The position numbers were made by a program, and so were the translations under genes. A stretch of DNA of 64,000 nucleotides from the NCBI RefSeq assembly GCF_014647535.1, contig NZ_BMPJ01000009.1, forward strand, positions 19,267-83,266. The letters are read 5' to 3'. Under the pieces are notes generated by a model. It worked only from the letters and a program-made list of their open reading frames with translations, was not told the DNA's origin and ran no database searches. Positions 29,773 through 38,706 of this stretch are shown piece by piece; within the stretch, counting starts at the first letter, position 1, and each line of letters opens with the position of its first letter. Origin of the DNA: Thermus composti. Its GTDB lineage: Bacteria > Deinococcota > Deinococci > Deinococcales > Thermaceae.

Positions 29773-31052
29773 CCTTGGCGATCCTCGCGGTCTTCTCCGT
29801 GGCCTTGACCCTGCTCGGCTTCGTCCTCCCGCCCCAGGGCGTGAAACGGGCCACGCTCCTGGGCCTGGCCTTGGCCCTCCTAAGCCTCCTCCTCACCTGG
29901 GGGAAGCCCTTCGCCTTCGGGCCCTACACGGTGGACGGCGTCTCCCAGGTCTTCACCCTTCTCGCCCTCCTGGGAGCCTTGTGGACCGTGGGCCTCGTGC
30001 GCTCGAGGCGGTTTGAGTTCTACCTCCTCGTCCTCTACGCCGCCTTGGGCATGCACCTCCTCGCCTCCACCCGGCACCTTCTCCTGATGCTCGTGGCCCT
30101 CGAGGCCCTCTCCCTCCCCCTCTACGCCCTCGCCACCTGGCGCCGGGGGCAGGGCCTCGAGGCGGCCCTCAAGTACTTCCTCCTGGGGGCCTTGGCCGCT
30201 GCCTTCTTCCTCTACGGCACCGCCCTCTTCTACGGGGCCACGGGAAGCTTCCTGGTGGGAACCCCCGGCCAAGGCCCCCTCTACGCCCTGGCCTTGGGCC
30301 TCCTCCTGGTGGGCCTCGGCTTCAAGGTGGCCCTGGCCCCCTTCCACTTCTGGACCCCCGACGTCTACCAGGGTAGCCCCACCCCGGTGGTCCTCTTCAT
30401 GGCCACCTCGGTGAAGGCCGCCGCCTTCGCCGCCCTCCTCCGGGTGGCCTCCCCCGGGGTGCCCGACGCCCTCTCCCTCCTCATCGTCCTCTCCGTCCTC
30501 CTGGGGAACCTGGCCGCTTTGGGCCAGAAGGAGGCCAAGCGGCTTCTCGCCTACTCTTCCATCGCCCACGCCGGGTACATGGCCCTCGCCCTCTACACCG
30601 GAAACGCCCAGGCCCTGGGCTTCTACCTCCTCACCTACGTGCTGGCCACGGGGCTCGCCTTCGCCGTTTTGTCCGAGGTCTCGCCGGACCGGGTGCCCCT
30701 GGAAAGCCTAAGGGGCCTCTTCCGCAAGGACCCCCTTTTGGGCCTCGCCCTCTTCCTGGCCTCCCTCTCCCTTCTCGGCCTTCCCCCCTTGGCGGGCTTT
30801 TGGGGGAAGTACCTGGTCTTCCTCGAGGCGGCCAAGGCAGGGCAGTGGGGGCTTCTAGTCCTCGCCCTCCTCACCAGCGCCGTGAGCGCCTACTACTACC
30901 TGGGCCTAGGCCTTGCGGTCTTCCAGAAGGGCGAGGCAGAGGCCCTTCCCCGGCCTTGGGCCAGGAACGTGGCCCTTCTCGTGGCCCTTCTCCTCCTCCT
31001 CCTCGGCCTCTTCCCGGGAAGCCTCCTCCCCGCCCTGGCGGCCGGAAGCTAA
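29769..31052 (+). CDS. nqo14: NADH-quinone oxidoreductase subunit 14 (NuoN/Nqo14)
   Basis: A 427-residue antiporter-like subunit, the shortest of the three. VALEALSLPLYALATW has the TM5 Glu, and GFKVALAPFHFWTPDVYQGSPTPVV the broken-helix TM7-8 with Lys. ATG overlaps nqo13. It closes the operon. The accessory subunits Nqo15 and Nqo16 known from Thermus are not in the window. Confidence 0.95.
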   Translation: MTLAILAVFSVALTLLGFVLPPQGVKRATLLGLALALLSLLLTWGKPFAFGPYTVDGVSQVFTLLALLGALWTVGLVRSRRFEFYLLVLYAALGMHLLASTRHLLLMLVALEALSLPLYALATWRRGQGLEAALKYFLLGALAAAFFLYGTALFYGATGSFLVGTPGQGPLYALALGLLLVGLGFKVALAPFHFWTPDVYQGSPTPVVLFMATSVKAAAFAALLRVASPGVPDALSLLIVLSVLLGNLAALGQKEAKRLLAYSSIAHAGYMALALYTGNAQALGFYLLTYVLATGLAFAVLSEVSPDRVPLESLRGLFRKDPLLGLALFLASLSLLGLPPLAGFWGKYLVFLEAAKAGQWGLLVLALLTSAVSAYYYLGLGLAVFQKGEAEALPRPWARNVALLVALLLLLLGLFPGSLLPALAAGS

Positions 31053-31069
31053 GGGACCCTAAGCCTTCG

Positions 31070-31105
31070 GGGAGGGCGCTTTAGCGCCCTCCCAAGGCCT
31101 TTTAC
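31070..31105 (+). terminator. Rho-independent terminator of the nqo operon
   Basis: Stem GGGAGGGCGC / GCGCCCTCCC (31070-31079 and 31084-31093), loop TTTA, followed by AAGGCCTTTTAC. The T-run is displaced by 6 bases. It lies 18 bases after the nqo14 stop. Confidence 0.8.
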
Positions 31106-31137
31106 TAAGCCCCACTGACGACTCCTGGTTTTGGCCT

Positions 31138-31572
31138 ATGACCCTTTTTAGGCCCCCTTGCCTCCCCAAAGGCCCTTCCCCTAAAGTGGAGCCAAGCGTG
31201 GAGGACCCCTGGGCCCACCCGGAGCCTTGGCAGAAAGACCCCCTGGGCTACGTCCGCCGAAAAGCGGAAGCCCTCCCTCTAGGGGTGCGGGGGGCCTGGC
31301 TTTTGGGGGTGGCGAGCGGCTTCCTCTGGCCCGAGGCCCCACCCCCAATGGACCTTTCCGCCTTCTTCCGCCGCCTCGAGGGGGCCTGGCGGGAATCGGA
31401 AGCTTACTTCCTGGAAACGGGGCTAGACTTCCCCCTCCTGGTGAGCGAGTGGGCCCGGAAGGCCCTAGAACCCCTCCTCTACCGCAAGCGAAAGCCCCCC
31501 TACCCCAGGCTCCGCCAGGCCTTCGCCGAGGGCAGCCGCCTGGGCCAGGCCTTGAGGGCGCGGCAACCCTAG
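31138..31572 (+). CDS. Protein of unknown function
   Basis: A 144-residue protein I do not recognise. It is mainly helical, with Trp-rich segments (DPWAHPEPWQKDPLGYVRRKAEAL and GAWLLGVASGFLWP) and a basic C-terminus (YRKRKPPYPRLRQAF). No signal peptide. Codon use is as in its neighbours. It lies alone between the nqo terminator and the convergent arginase gene, which it overlaps by 4 bases. ATG 31138 is the first in-frame start, and later starts are possible because no Shine-Dalgarno is clear. Confidence 0.55.
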   Translation: MTLFRPPCLPKGPSPKVEPSVEDPWAHPEPWQKDPLGYVRRKAEALPLGVRGAWLLGVASGFLWPEAPPPMDLSAFFRRLEGAWRESEAYFLETGLDFPLLVSEWARKALEPLLYRKRKPPYPRLRQAFAEGSRLGQALRARQP

Positions 31573-32435
31573 AGGATCCGCTTTCCGAGAAGGCTTAGCG
31601 CCAGGCCCACCATCATCTCGGCGGTGCGGTTTTTCTCGTCCAGGATAGGGTTCACCTCCACCAGGTCCAGGCTTTGAACCCTTCCCGACTGGGCCAGGAT
31701 CTCCATGAGAAGGTGGGCCTCCCGGTAGGTGAGCCCCCCGGGCACCGGGGTCCCCACCCCGGGGGCCAGGGTGGGGTCCAGGACGTCGGCGTCTAGGGAA
31801 ACGTGAAGGGGAAGCCCCTCGAGGCGCTCCAAGGCCTCCTCGGCGATGCGGGCGATGCCTAAGCGGTCCACCTCGTGCATGGTGTAGACCAGGACCCCCA
31901 TCTCCTTTAAAAGCCGCTTCTCCCCGGGGTCCAGGCTCCGCACCCCCACCAGGACCACGTCCTTGGGGTCCACCGCCTGGAAGGCCTGGGTGAGCCGCTC
32001 GTCCCCTAGGCCTGCCAGCACCGCCAGGGGCATGCCGTGGATGTTGCCGGAGGGGCTCGTCTCCGGGGTGTTGAAGTCGGCGTGGGCGTCCACCCAGATG
32101 ACCCCGATCCGCCCCCGGGCCACGCCCGAGACCGAGCCCATGGAAAGGGAATGGTCCCCCCCCAGCACGATGGGGAAGACCCCCTCGGGCAAGGCCCTAA
32201 GCCTTTCCTGAAGCTCCAAGGCCACCTGGCGGATCTCCTCCAGGTAGGACCCTTTCCGCTTTCTCAAGGTCTCGGCCAGGGGCACCCTCAGGTCGCCCAG
32301 GTCCTCCACCGAAAACCCCAAGGCTTCCAGCTCCTCCAAAAGCCGGGCGTAGCGGAGGGCGGAAGGCCCCATGTCCACGCCGCGCCTTCCCGCCCCCAGG
32401 TCCATGGGCACGCCGATCACCGCCACCCGTTCCAT
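31569..32435 (-). CDS. rocF: Arginase
   Basis: A 288-residue ureohydrolase with all manganese-site motifs: GGDHSLSMG, WVDAHADFNTP and SLDADVLDPTLAPG. GVPMDLGAGRRGVDMGPSALR opens the fold. The substrate loop HADFNTPETSPSGNIHGMPLA is the arginase rather than agmatinase type. ATG 32435 is chosen because the fold starts here and TACCAT lies 7 bases before it. ATG 32444 is an alternative. Longer in-frame extensions to 32831 would cover the yceD gene and are rejected. Splits arginine to ornithine and urea. Confidence 0.9.
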   Translation of the reverse strand: MERVAVIGVPMDLGAGRRGVDMGPSALRYARLLEELEALGFSVEDLGDLRVPLAETLRKRKGSYLEEIRQVALELQERLRALPEGVFPIVLGGDHSLSMGSVSGVARGRIGVIWVDAHADFNTPETSPSGNIHGMPLAVLAGLGDERLTQAFQAVDPKDVVLVGVRSLDPGEKRLLKEMGVLVYTMHEVDRLGIARIAEEALERLEGLPLHVSLDADVLDPTLAPGVGTPVPGGLTYREAHLLMEILAQSGRVQSLDLVEVNPILDEKNRTAEMMVGLALSLLGKRIL

Positions 32436-32509
32436 GGGGGGCATGGTAACAGAAAGCCCTATGCGTTGCCCGGGAAGTTTATGCCCTAGGAAAAGGGCCC
32501 CTTCCGCGC

Positions 32510-32515
32510 TATACT
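32510..32515 (+). promoter_or_regulatory. -10 element of the yceD-like gene
   Basis: TATACT, 7 bases before the ATG at 32523, with no Shine-Dalgarno possible between, so a leaderless start is likely. Confidence 0.5.
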
Positions 32516-32522
32516 TGAAAAG

Positions 32523-33059
32523 ATGGAGTGCTCCGAGGTGACCAACATTAACCTGTCCCGCCTTCTCAAGGAAGGGGGCACGGCCCGCGCCGCCGGCGTG
32601 GTGCGGGAGGCCTTCTCCGTGGGGGCGGAGCGCTTTCCCCTGGTGGGGGAGGCCACCTGGAAGGTGGTCGTCACCGCCGTGGGGGGGGAGGAGTACTGGC
32701 TTTCGGGGGAGGTGGAGGGGGTGGCCCTCATGGAGTGCCGCCGCTGCCTCAAGCCCACCCCCACCCCGGTGCGCGCCCACTTCCAGCACCTCCTGCGCTA
32801 CGAGCCCGGCCTCGAGGCCGTCACCTTCCACGAGGAAGCGGAGGACGAGTACTACGCCTTCGGCCTGCCCGACCTAGACCTCCTCCCCTTCCTCACCGAG
32901 GCCTTCGTGACGGAGATGCCCTACACCGTCTTGTGCGAAGAGGGGTGCAAGGGGCTTTGCCCGGTGTGCGGGGCAGACCGCAACCTGGTGGACTGCGGAC
33001 ACGAGGTGGCGGTGCGCCACCCCTTCGCCTCCCTCAAGGACCTCCTTCCCGAGCTCTAG
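32523..33059 (+). CDS. YceD/DUF177-family protein linked to 23S rRNA and L32
   Basis: A 178-residue protein of the DUF177 family, which is almost always encoded just before rpmF, as here. [13 protein letters not shown] in the middle is the family CxxC motif, and the C-terminus has a second Cys set ([17 protein letters not shown]), which could bind zinc. E. coli and plant relatives are needed for 23S rRNA accumulation. In many bacteria yceD-rpmF leads into plsX-fabH. Here plsX is missing and fabH follows directly after a terminator. Confidence 0.85.
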   Translation: MECSEVTNINLSRLLKEGGTARAAGVVREAFSVGAERFPLVGEATWKVVVTAVGGEEYWLSGEVEGVALMECRRCLKPTPTPVRAHFQHLLRYEPGLEAVTFHEEAEDEYYAFGLPDLDLLPFLTEAFVTEMPYTVLCEEGCKGLCPVCGADRNLVDCGHEVAVRHPFASLKDLLPEL

Positions 33060-33068
33060 CCCGTCTGC

Positions 33069-33110
33069 TATACTGGCAAGGGTTTTGGGGGCGAAGCCCC
33101 CGAGGGAGGA
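33069..33110 (+). promoter_or_regulatory. Promoter and leader hairpin of rpmF
   Basis: TATACT at 33069-33074 starts 10 bases after the yceD stop. The short leader holds a hairpin GGGGGC-GAA-GCCCCC (33087-33101), then the RBS GAGGGAGGA (33102-33110) and ATG 33115. A stem this close to the RBS could tune L32 synthesis. Confidence 0.45.
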
Positions 33111-33114
33111 AGAA

Positions 33115-33297
33115 ATGGCGAAGCACCCTGTACCCAAGAAGAAAACCTCCAAGGCCCGGCGCGACGCCCGCCGGAGCCACCACGCCCTGACCCCCCCGAC
33201 CCTGGTCCCCTGCCCCGAGTGCAAGGCGATGAGGCCGCCCCACACCGTCTGCCCCGAGTGCGGCTACTACAACGGGCGCAAGGTCCTGGAGGTGTAG
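33115..33297 (+). CDS. rpmF: 50S ribosomal protein L32
   Basis: A 60-residue ribosomal protein. [25 protein letters not shown] is the standard N-terminus, and [25 protein letters not shown] holds a four-cysteine zinc ribbon. ATG 33115 has a perfect RBS. An in-frame codon at 33085 would add non-conserved residues and is rejected. Confidence 0.97.
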   Translation: MAKHPVPKKKTSKARRDARRSHHALTPPTLVPCPECKAMRPPHTVCPECGYYNGRKVLEV

Positions 33298-33315
33298 CCC
33301 CTTGCCTTCCCCCTA

Positions 33316-33345
33316 GCCCCAGGTCCCTGGGGCCTAAACTTTTTT
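33316..33345 (+). terminator. Terminator after rpmF
   Basis: Stem GCCCCAG / CTGGGGC (33316-33322, 33327-33333), loop GTCC, then CTAAAC and a T6 run (33340-33345). Separates rpmF from the fab operon. Confidence 0.65.
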
Positions 33346-33364
33346 ATCCCGAAAAGGATATAGT
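33335..33364 (+). promoter_or_regulatory. Promoter of the fabH-fabD-fabG operon with an inverted repeat in the spacer
   Basis: TATAGT at 33359-33364 and a weak TAAACT at 33335-33340, spacer 18. An inverted repeat TATCC-N6-GGATA (33345-33360) fills the spacer and touches the -10, a site where a bound repressor would block polymerase. It is the only such repeat in the region. Confidence 0.45.
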
Positions 33365-33388
33365 AGTCCCCATGACGGGAGGTCGGGC

Positions 33389-34357
33389 ATGAGCGGCATC
33401 CTGGCCCTGGGGGCCTACGTGCCCCAAAGGGTCATGACCAACAAGGACTTTGAGGCCTACCTGGACACCTCCGACGAGTGGATCGTGACCCGCACCGGGA
33501 TCCGAGAACGGCGCATCGCCGCCGAGGACGAGTACACCTCGGACCTGGCCTTCAAGGCGGTGGAGGACCTCCTCGCCCGCCACCCTGGGGCCCTCGAGGG
33601 CGTGGACGGGGTGATCGTGGCCACCAACACCCCCGACGCCCTCTTCCCCGACACCGCCGCCTTGGTGCAGGCCCGCTTCGGCCTAAACGCCTTCGCCTAC
33701 GATCTCCTGGCGGGCTGCCCGGGCTGGATCTACGCCCTGGCCCAGGCCCACGCCCTGGTGGAGGCGGGCCTGGCACAGAAGGTCCTGGTGGTGGGGGCCG
33801 AGGCCCTCTCCAAGATCCTGGACTGGAACGACCGGGCCACCGCCGTCCTCTTCGGGGACGGAGGCGGGGCGGCGGTGGTGGGGAAGGTGCGCCCGGGCTT
33901 CGGCTTCCGCTCCTTCGTCTTAGGGGCGGACGGCACGGGGGCCAAGGAGCTCTACCACGCCTGCGTGGCCCCCAGGCTTCCCGACGGCACCTCCATGAAA
34001 AACCGCCTCTACATGAACGGGCGGGAGGTCTTCAAGTTCGCCGTGCGGGTGATGAACACCGCCACCCTCGAGGCCATAGAGAAAGCGGGCCTCACCCCCG
34101 AGGACATCCGCCTCTTCATCCCCCACCAGGCCAACCTCAGGATCATTGACGCCGCCCGGGAGCGCCTTGGCCTTCCCTGGGAACGGGTGGCGGTGAACGT
34201 GGACCGGTACGGCAACACCTCCACCGCCTCCATCCCCTTGGCCCTCAAGGAGGCGGTGGACACGGGGCGGCTCCAGGAAGGGGACCACGTCCTTTTGGTC
34301 TCCTTCGGGGCGGGGCTCACCTGGGCCGCCGCCGTCCTCACCTGGGGGGGTGCCTGA
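33389..34357 (+). CDS. fabH: 3-oxoacyl-ACP synthase III FabH
   Basis: A 322-residue initiating ketosynthase that condenses acetyl-CoA (or branched acyl-CoA) with malonyl-ACP. The nucleophile Cys is in DLLAGCPGWIYALA, the His in FIPHQANLRIIDA, and the Asn in DRYGNTSTASIP. Thermus membranes are rich in iso-branched chains, so a branched primer is likely. ATG 33389. Its stop shares a base with the fabD start. Confidence 0.95.
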   Translation: MSGILALGAYVPQRVMTNKDFEAYLDTSDEWIVTRTGIRERRIAAEDEYTSDLAFKAVEDLLARHPGALEGVDGVIVATNTPDALFPDTAALVQARFGLNAFAYDLLAGCPGWIYALAQAHALVEAGLAQKVLVVGAEALSKILDWNDRATAVLFGDGGGAAVVGKVRPGFGFRSFVLGADGTGAKELYHACVAPRLPDGTSMKNRLYMNGREVFKFAVRVMNTATLEAIEKAGLTPEDIRLFIPHQANLRIIDAARERLGLPWERVAVNVDRYGNTSTASIPLALKEAVDTGRLQEGDHVLLVSFGAGLTWAAAVLTWGGA

Positions 34358-35271
34358 TGTACGCCGCCCTCTTCCCCGGGCAGGGCTCCCAGAAGGTGGG
34401 CATGGGGAAAGCCCTCTACGAGGCCTTCCCCGCCGCCAAGGAGGTGCTAGACCGGGCCGAGGCCACGCTTCCTGGGCTTCTCACGCTCATGTGGGAAGGC
34501 CCCGAGGAGGCCCTCACCCTCACGGAGAACCAGCAGCCCGCCCTCCTCGCCGTGGGCTACGCCGCCTACCGGGCCTTTCTGGAGGCGGGGGGGAAGCCCC
34601 CCGCCCTGGCCGCGGGCCACTCCTTGGGGGAGTGGACGGCCCACGTGGCGGCGGGCACCCTTGAGCTGGAAGACGCCCTAAGGCTCGTGCGCCTTAGGGG
34701 CAGGTACATGCAGGAGGCGGTTCCCCCGGGGCGAGGGGCCATGGCCGCCATCCTCAAGCTTTCCCGGGAGGAGATCGCGGCTGCCCTGAAGGGCCTCGAG
34801 GGCGTGGAGATCGCCAACCTCAACGCCCCCGAGCAGACGGTGATCTCGGGGTGGAAGGAGGCGGTGGAGGAGGCGGCGGAAAGGCTTAAGGCCAAGCGGG
34901 CCCGCGTGGTGTTCTTGCCGGTCTCCGCCCCCTTCCACTCCTCCCTCATGGCCCCCGCCCGGGAAAGGCTCGCCCAGGACCTGGCCCAGGTCCCCCTCAA
35001 GCGGCCCCGCTTCCCCGTCTACAGCAACGTGACCGCCAGGCCCGAGGAGGACCCGGAGAGGATCCGGGCCCTTCTCCTTGAGCAGATCACCGCCCCGGTG
35101 CGCTGGGTGGAGATCCTTGGGGACATGGAGGCGAGGGGGCTAAAGCGCTTTTTGGAGTTCGGGGGGGAGGTCCTAAAGGGCCTCGTGGCCCGCACCCTGA
35201 AGGAGGCCGAGGCCCTTTCGGTGCAGGACCCCCAAAGCCTAAAGCAAGCCCTGGAGGTGGAGGATGCGTAA
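34357..35271 (+). CDS. fabD: Malonyl-CoA:ACP transacylase FabD
   Basis: A 304-residue enzyme loading malonyl on [16 protein letters not shown] opens it, the serine nucleophile is in AGHSLGEW, the malonate-binding Arg in [13 protein letters not shown], and the His in [15 protein letters not shown] overlap with fabH and 8-base overlap with fabG show one operon. Confidence 0.96.
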   Translation: MYAALFPGQGSQKVGMGKALYEAFPAAKEVLDRAEATLPGLLTLMWEGPEEALTLTENQQPALLAVGYAAYRAFLEAGGKPPALAAGHSLGEWTAHVAAGTLELEDALRLVRLRGRYMQEAVPPGRGAMAAILKLSREEIAAALKGLEGVEIANLNAPEQTVISGWKEAVEEAAERLKAKRARVVFLPVSAPFHSSLMAPARERLAQDLAQVPLKRPRFPVYSNVTARPEEDPERIRALLLEQITAPVRWVEILGDMEARGLKRFLEFGGEVLKGLVARTLKEAEALSVQDPQSLKQALEVEDA

Positions 35272-36001
35272 GGCGCTCATCACAGGGGCAAGCCGGGGCA
35301 TCGGCCGGGCCATCGCCCTCCGGCTTGCCAAGGAAGGCTTCGCCCTGGCCATCCACTACGGCCAGAACCGGGAAAAGGCCGAGGAGGTGGCGGAGGAGGC
35401 GAGGCGTCGGGGAAGCCCCCTGGTGGCGGTCCTCGGGGCCAACCTCCTCGAGGCGGAGGCGGCCACCGCCCTCGTCCACCAGGCGGCGGAGATCCTGGGG
35501 GGCCTGGACACCCTGGTGAACAACGCCGGCATCACCCGGGACACCCTCCTGGTGCGCATGAAGGACGAGGACTGGGAGGCGGTCCTGGAGGCCAACCTCT
35601 CCGCCGTCTTCCGCACCACCCGGGAGGCGGTGAAGCTCATGATGAAGGCCCGCTTCGGCCGCATCGTCAACATCACCAGCGTGGTGGGGATCCTGGGGAA
35701 CCCGGGCCAGGCCAACTACGTGGCCTCCAAGGCGGGGCTCATCGGCTTCACCCGGGCGGTGGCCAAGGAGTACGCCCAAAGGGGGATCACGGTGAACGCC
35801 GTGGCCCCTGGGTTCATTGAGACGGAGATGACGGAAAAGCTCCCCGAGGAGGTGCGGGAGGCCTACCTCAAGCAGATCCCCATGGGACGCTTCGGCCGCC
35901 CCGAGGACGTGGCCGAAGCGGTGGCCTTTTTGGTCTCGGAGGCCGCGGGCTACATCACCGGCCAGACCCTCTGCGTGGACGGGGGGCTTACCCCTCACTA
36001 G
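35264..36001 (+). CDS. fabG: 3-oxoacyl-ACP reductase FabG
   Basis: A 245-residue short-chain dehydrogenase. The cofactor loop is [23 protein letters not shown] follows, the catalytic Ser is in ITSVVG and the Tyr-Lys pair in YVASKAG. ALCVDGG-type ending ([11 protein letters not shown]) is typical of FabG. NADPH preference is expected from the family. Confidence 0.95.
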   Translation: MRKALITGASRGIGRAIALRLAKEGFALAIHYGQNREKAEEVAEEARRRGSPLVAVLGANLLEAEAATALVHQAAEILGGLDTLVNNAGITRDTLLVRMKDEDWEAVLEANLSAVFRTTREAVKLMMKARFGRIVNITSVVGILGNPGQANYVASKAGLIGFTRAVAKEYAQRGITVNAVAPGFIETEMTEKLPEEVREAYLKQIPMGRFGRPEDVAEAVAFLVSEAAGYITGQTLCVDGGLTPH

Positions 36002-36007
36002 ACGTGC

Positions 36008-36030
36008 TAAAATCCCCCCGGGAGGTTTCC
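36008..36030 (+). promoter_or_regulatory. -10 and RBS of acpP
   Basis: TAAAAT at 36008-36013, then GGGAGG (36020-36025) before ATG 36032. This suggests ACP, needed in large amount, has its own start site inside the fab cluster. Confidence 0.4.
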
Positions 36031-36031
36031 C

Positions 36032-36277
36032 ATGACGGAGCAGGAAATCTTTGAAAAGGTGAAGGCGGTGATCGCGGACAAGCTCTCCGTGGAGCCGGAG
36101 AAGGTGACCCTCGAGGCCCGCTTCATTGAGGACCTGGGGGCGGACTCCCTGGACACCGTGGAGCTCATCATGGGCCTGGAGGACGAGTTCGGCCTGGAGA
36201 TTTCCGACGAGGAGGCGGAGAAGATCCGCACCGTCAAGGACGCCGTGGAGTATATCAAGGCCAAGCTTTCCGCCTAA
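36032..36277 (+). CDS. acpP: Acyl carrier protein
   Basis: An 81-residue acidic four-helix carrier. The phosphopantetheine Ser is in [12 protein letters not shown], followed by [17 protein letters not shown]. Length and charge are normal. Own -10 and a strong terminator give it a short separate transcript. Confidence 0.97.
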   Translation: MTEQEIFEKVKAVIADKLSVEPEKVTLEARFIEDLGADSLDTVELIMGLEDEFGLEISDEEAEKIRTVKDAVEYIKAKLSA

Positions 36278-36293
36278 GGGGGCTTCCCCCTGG

Positions 36294-36321
36294 GCCCCCG
36301 CCCATCCGGGCGGGGGCTTTT
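36294..36321 (+). terminator. Rho-independent terminator after acpP
   Basis: Perfect 10-bp stem GCCCCCGCCC / GGGCGGGGGC (36294-36303, 36308-36317), loop ATCC, then TTTT. The -10 of fabF (36327-36332) starts only 6 bases after the T-run, so the hairpin covers the fabF -35 region. Confidence 0.9.
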
Positions 36322-36326
36322 GGCGG

Positions 36327-36332
36327 TATACT
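36327..36332 (+). promoter_or_regulatory. -10 element of fabF
   Basis: TATACT, 6 bases before the ATG at 36339, so a leaderless transcript is likely. The -35 region lies inside the acpP terminator. Confidence 0.55.
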
Positions 36333-36338
36333 ACCCCC

Positions 36339-37565
36339 ATGCGACGCGTGGTGGTCACCGGTCTTGGGGCCCTAACCCCCATCGGCGTCGGGCAGGAGGC
36401 CTTCCACAAGGCCCAGCTCGCCGGGAAAAGCGGGGTAAGGACCATCACCCGCTTTGACGCCTCGGCCCTTCCCGTGCGCATCGCCGCCGAGGTGGACGTG
36501 GACCCCGAGGCCTATTTGGACAAGAAGGAGCTTAAGCGCCTGGACCGCTTCGTCCAGTACGCCCTCATCTCCGCCCACCTGGCCCTGGAGGACGCGGGGC
36601 TAAAGCCCGAGGCGCTGGACCCCGAGCGGGTGGGCACCCTGGTGGGCACGGGGATCGGGGGCATGGAGACCTGGGAGGCCCAGAGCAAGGTCTTCCTGGA
36701 AAGGGGACCGAACCGCCTGAGCCCCTTCTTCATCCCCATGATGATCGCCAACATGGCCTCGGCCCACATCGCCATGCGCTACGGCTTCATGGGGCCTTCC
36801 ACCACCGCGGTCACCGCCTGCGCCACAGGCTCGGACGCCATCGGCCAGGCCTTCCGCATGATCCAGTGGGGCGAGGCGGACGTGGTTCTGGCGGGCGGCA
36901 CCGAGGCCGCCATCACCCCCATGGCCATCGGGGCCTTCGCGGTGATGCGGGCCCTTTCCACCAGGAACGAAGCCCCCGAGAAGGCAAGCCGCCCCTTCAC
37001 CCTAAGCCGGGACGGGTTTGTGATGGGGGAGGGGGCCGGGGTCTTGGTCCTGGAGGAGTACGAGCACGCCAAGCGCCGGGGAGCCCGGATCTACGCCGAG
37101 GTCATCGGCTTTGGCCGGAGCGCCGACGCCCACCACATCACCGAGCCGCACCCCGAGGGGAAGGGGGCCGCCTTGGCCATGGCGAGGGCCCTGAAGGACG
37201 CCGGGGTGGCCCCGGAGCAGGTGGGCTACATCAACGCCCACGGCACCTCCACCCCCATCGGGGACAAGGCGGAGGTTCTGGCCATCAAGAAGGTCTTCGG
37301 GGAGCACGCCAAGAAGCTCATGGTCTCCAGCACCAAGAGCATGATCGGCCACCTCCTGGGGGCGGCGGGGGCGGTGGAGGCCATCGCCACGGTGCAGGCC
37401 CTCTACCACGGGGTCATCCCCCCCACCATCAACCTCGAGGACCCCGACCCCGAGCTTGACCTGGACTTCGTCCCCGAGCCCCGGGAGGCCAGGGTGGACT
37501 ACGCCCTTTCCAACTCCTTCGCCTTCGGCGGGCACAACGCCGTCCTCCTCTTCCGCAGGGTCTAG
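36339..37565 (+). CDS. fabF: 3-oxoacyl-ACP synthase II FabF
   Basis: A 408-residue elongating ketosynthase. It opens [15 protein letters not shown], the Cys is in [14 protein letters not shown], and the two His in [11 protein letters not shown] and [11 protein letters not shown]. Controls chain length and temperature response in other bacteria. ATG 36339 is fixed by the family N-terminus. An out-of-family extension to 36126 runs through acpP and is rejected. Confidence 0.96.
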   Translation: MRRVVVTGLGALTPIGVGQEAFHKAQLAGKSGVRTITRFDASALPVRIAAEVDVDPEAYLDKKELKRLDRFVQYALISAHLALEDAGLKPEALDPERVGTLVGTGIGGMETWEAQSKVFLERGPNRLSPFFIPMMIANMASAHIAMRYGFMGPSTTAVTACATGSDAIGQAFRMIQWGEADVVLAGGTEAAITPMAIGAFAVMRALSTRNEAPEKASRPFTLSRDGFVMGEGAGVLVLEEYEHAKRRGARIYAEVIGFGRSADAHHITEPHPEGKGAALAMARALKDAGVAPEQVGYINAHGTSTPIGDKAEVLAIKKVFGEHAKKLMVSSTKSMIGHLLGAAGAVEAIATVQALYHGVIPPTINLEDPDPELDLDFVPEPREARVDYALSNSFAFGGHNAVLLFRRV

Positions 37566-37566
37566 G

Positions 37567-38697
37567 ATGCTCTTCCCCCGGGAACGCCTCCTGGAGCTCG
37601 AGGCCAGGCGCCTCGCCCCCTACGCCCAAAAGGCCCAGGACACCCGGGGGCGCAAGCACCCGGAGCCCGAGTCCCCCTACCGCACCCCCTACCAGAAGGA
37701 CCGGGACCGGATCCTCCACACCACCGCCTTCCGCCGCCTGGAGTACAAGACCCAGGTCCTGCCCGGTTGGGCCGGGGACTACTACCGCACCCGCCTCACC
37801 CACACCCTGGAGGTGGCCCAGGTCTCCCGCTCCATCGCCCGCGCCCTGGGCCTCAACGAGGACCTCACCGAGGCCATCGCCCTCTCCCACGACCTGGGCC
37901 ACCCCCCTTTCGGCCACACCGGGGAGAAGGCGCTCCACGAGCTCATGCGGGCCCACGGGGGGTTTGAGCACAACGCCCAGGCCCTAAGGATCCTCACCCA
38001 CCTGGAGGTGCGCTACCCCGGCTTCCGGGGCCTCAACCTCACCTACGAGGTCCTGGAGGGGATCGCCACCCACGAGGCCGCCTACGCCCCGAGCTTCAAG
38101 CCCGACTACCCGGGCCAGGGGACCCTGGAGGCCCAGGTGGTGGACCTCTCCGACGCCATCGCCTACGCCGCCCACGACCTGGACGACGGGCTTAGGGCGG
38201 GGCTTCTGCGCCCCGAGGAACTCCATGAGGTTCCCCTTCTCAAGGCCTTGGCCCTGGAGGAGGGCCTGGACCTCCTCAGGCTTCCCGAGCTGGACCGGCG
38301 GGTTTTGGTGCGGCAGCTCCTCGGCTACTTCATCGCCGCCGCCATAGAGGCCACCCACGCCCGGGTGGAAGAGGCGGGCGTGCAAAGCGCCGAGGCGGTG
38401 CGGAACCACCCAAGCCGCCTCGCCGCCCTCACCCAGGAGGCGGAGAAGGCTTTACGGGAACTGAAAGGCTTTCTCCAGGAGCGCTTCTACCGCCATCCCG
38501 AGGTCTTGAGGGAAAGGCTCCGGGCGGAGGCGGTCCTTGTGGGGCTTTTCACCGCCTACACCCGGCACCCGGAGATCCTGCCCAAGGAGGTCCAAGGGCG
38601 CATAGAGGAAGAGGGCCTGGAGCGGGCGGTGTGCGACTACATCGCCGGGATGACGGACCGCTTCGCCCTCGAGGCCTACCGCCGCCTCTTCCCTTAA
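37567..38697 (+). CDS. dGTPase-like deoxynucleoside triphosphate triphosphohydrolase
   Basis: A 376-residue HD-domain enzyme. FRRLEYKTQVLP and RTRLTHTLEVAQVSRSIAR give the first His, and IALSHDLGHPPFGHTGEKAL the HD pair. FEHNAQALRILTHLE and VVDLSDAIAYAAHDLDDG complete the metal site. Relatives split dNTPs into nucleoside and tripolyphosphate, and the Thermus homologue is known to be activated by other dNTPs. Starts one base after the fabF stop, so fabF and this gene are co-transcribed. Confidence 0.88.
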   Translation: MLFPRERLLELEARRLAPYAQKAQDTRGRKHPEPESPYRTPYQKDRDRILHTTAFRRLEYKTQVLPGWAGDYYRTRLTHTLEVAQVSRSIARALGLNEDLTEAIALSHDLGHPPFGHTGEKALHELMRAHGGFEHNAQALRILTHLEVRYPGFRGLNLTYEVLEGIATHEAAYAPSFKPDYPGQGTLEAQVVDLSDAIAYAAHDLDDGLRAGLLRPEELHEVPLLKALALEEGLDLLRLPELDRRVLVRQLLGYFIAAAIEATHARVEEAGVQSAEAVRNHPSRLAALTQEAEKALRELKGFLQERFYRHPEVLRERLRAEAVLVGLFTAYTRHPEILPKEVQGRIEEEGLERAVCDYIAGMTDRFALEAYRRLFP

Positions 38698-38700
38698 AAT
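38695..38700 (+). promoter_or_regulatory. -10 element of the lysN-like gene
   Basis: TAAAAT overlaps the dNTPase stop codon and is 6 bases before GTG 38707, a leaderless arrangement. Confidence 0.45.
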
Positions 38701-38706
38701 GGGAAG

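Noticed and set aside
24090..31052. Possible antiporter (Mrp) operon instead of complex I for the three large membrane genes
   Set aside because: They sit in full nqo gene order after the Fe-S and quinone-site subunits and overlap them by a few bases, which fixes them as Nqo12, 13 and 14.
31569..32831. Longer arginase frame with an N-terminal extension to 32831
   Set aside because: The extension runs antisense through yceD and is low-complexity. The arginase fold and a -10 place the start at 32435.
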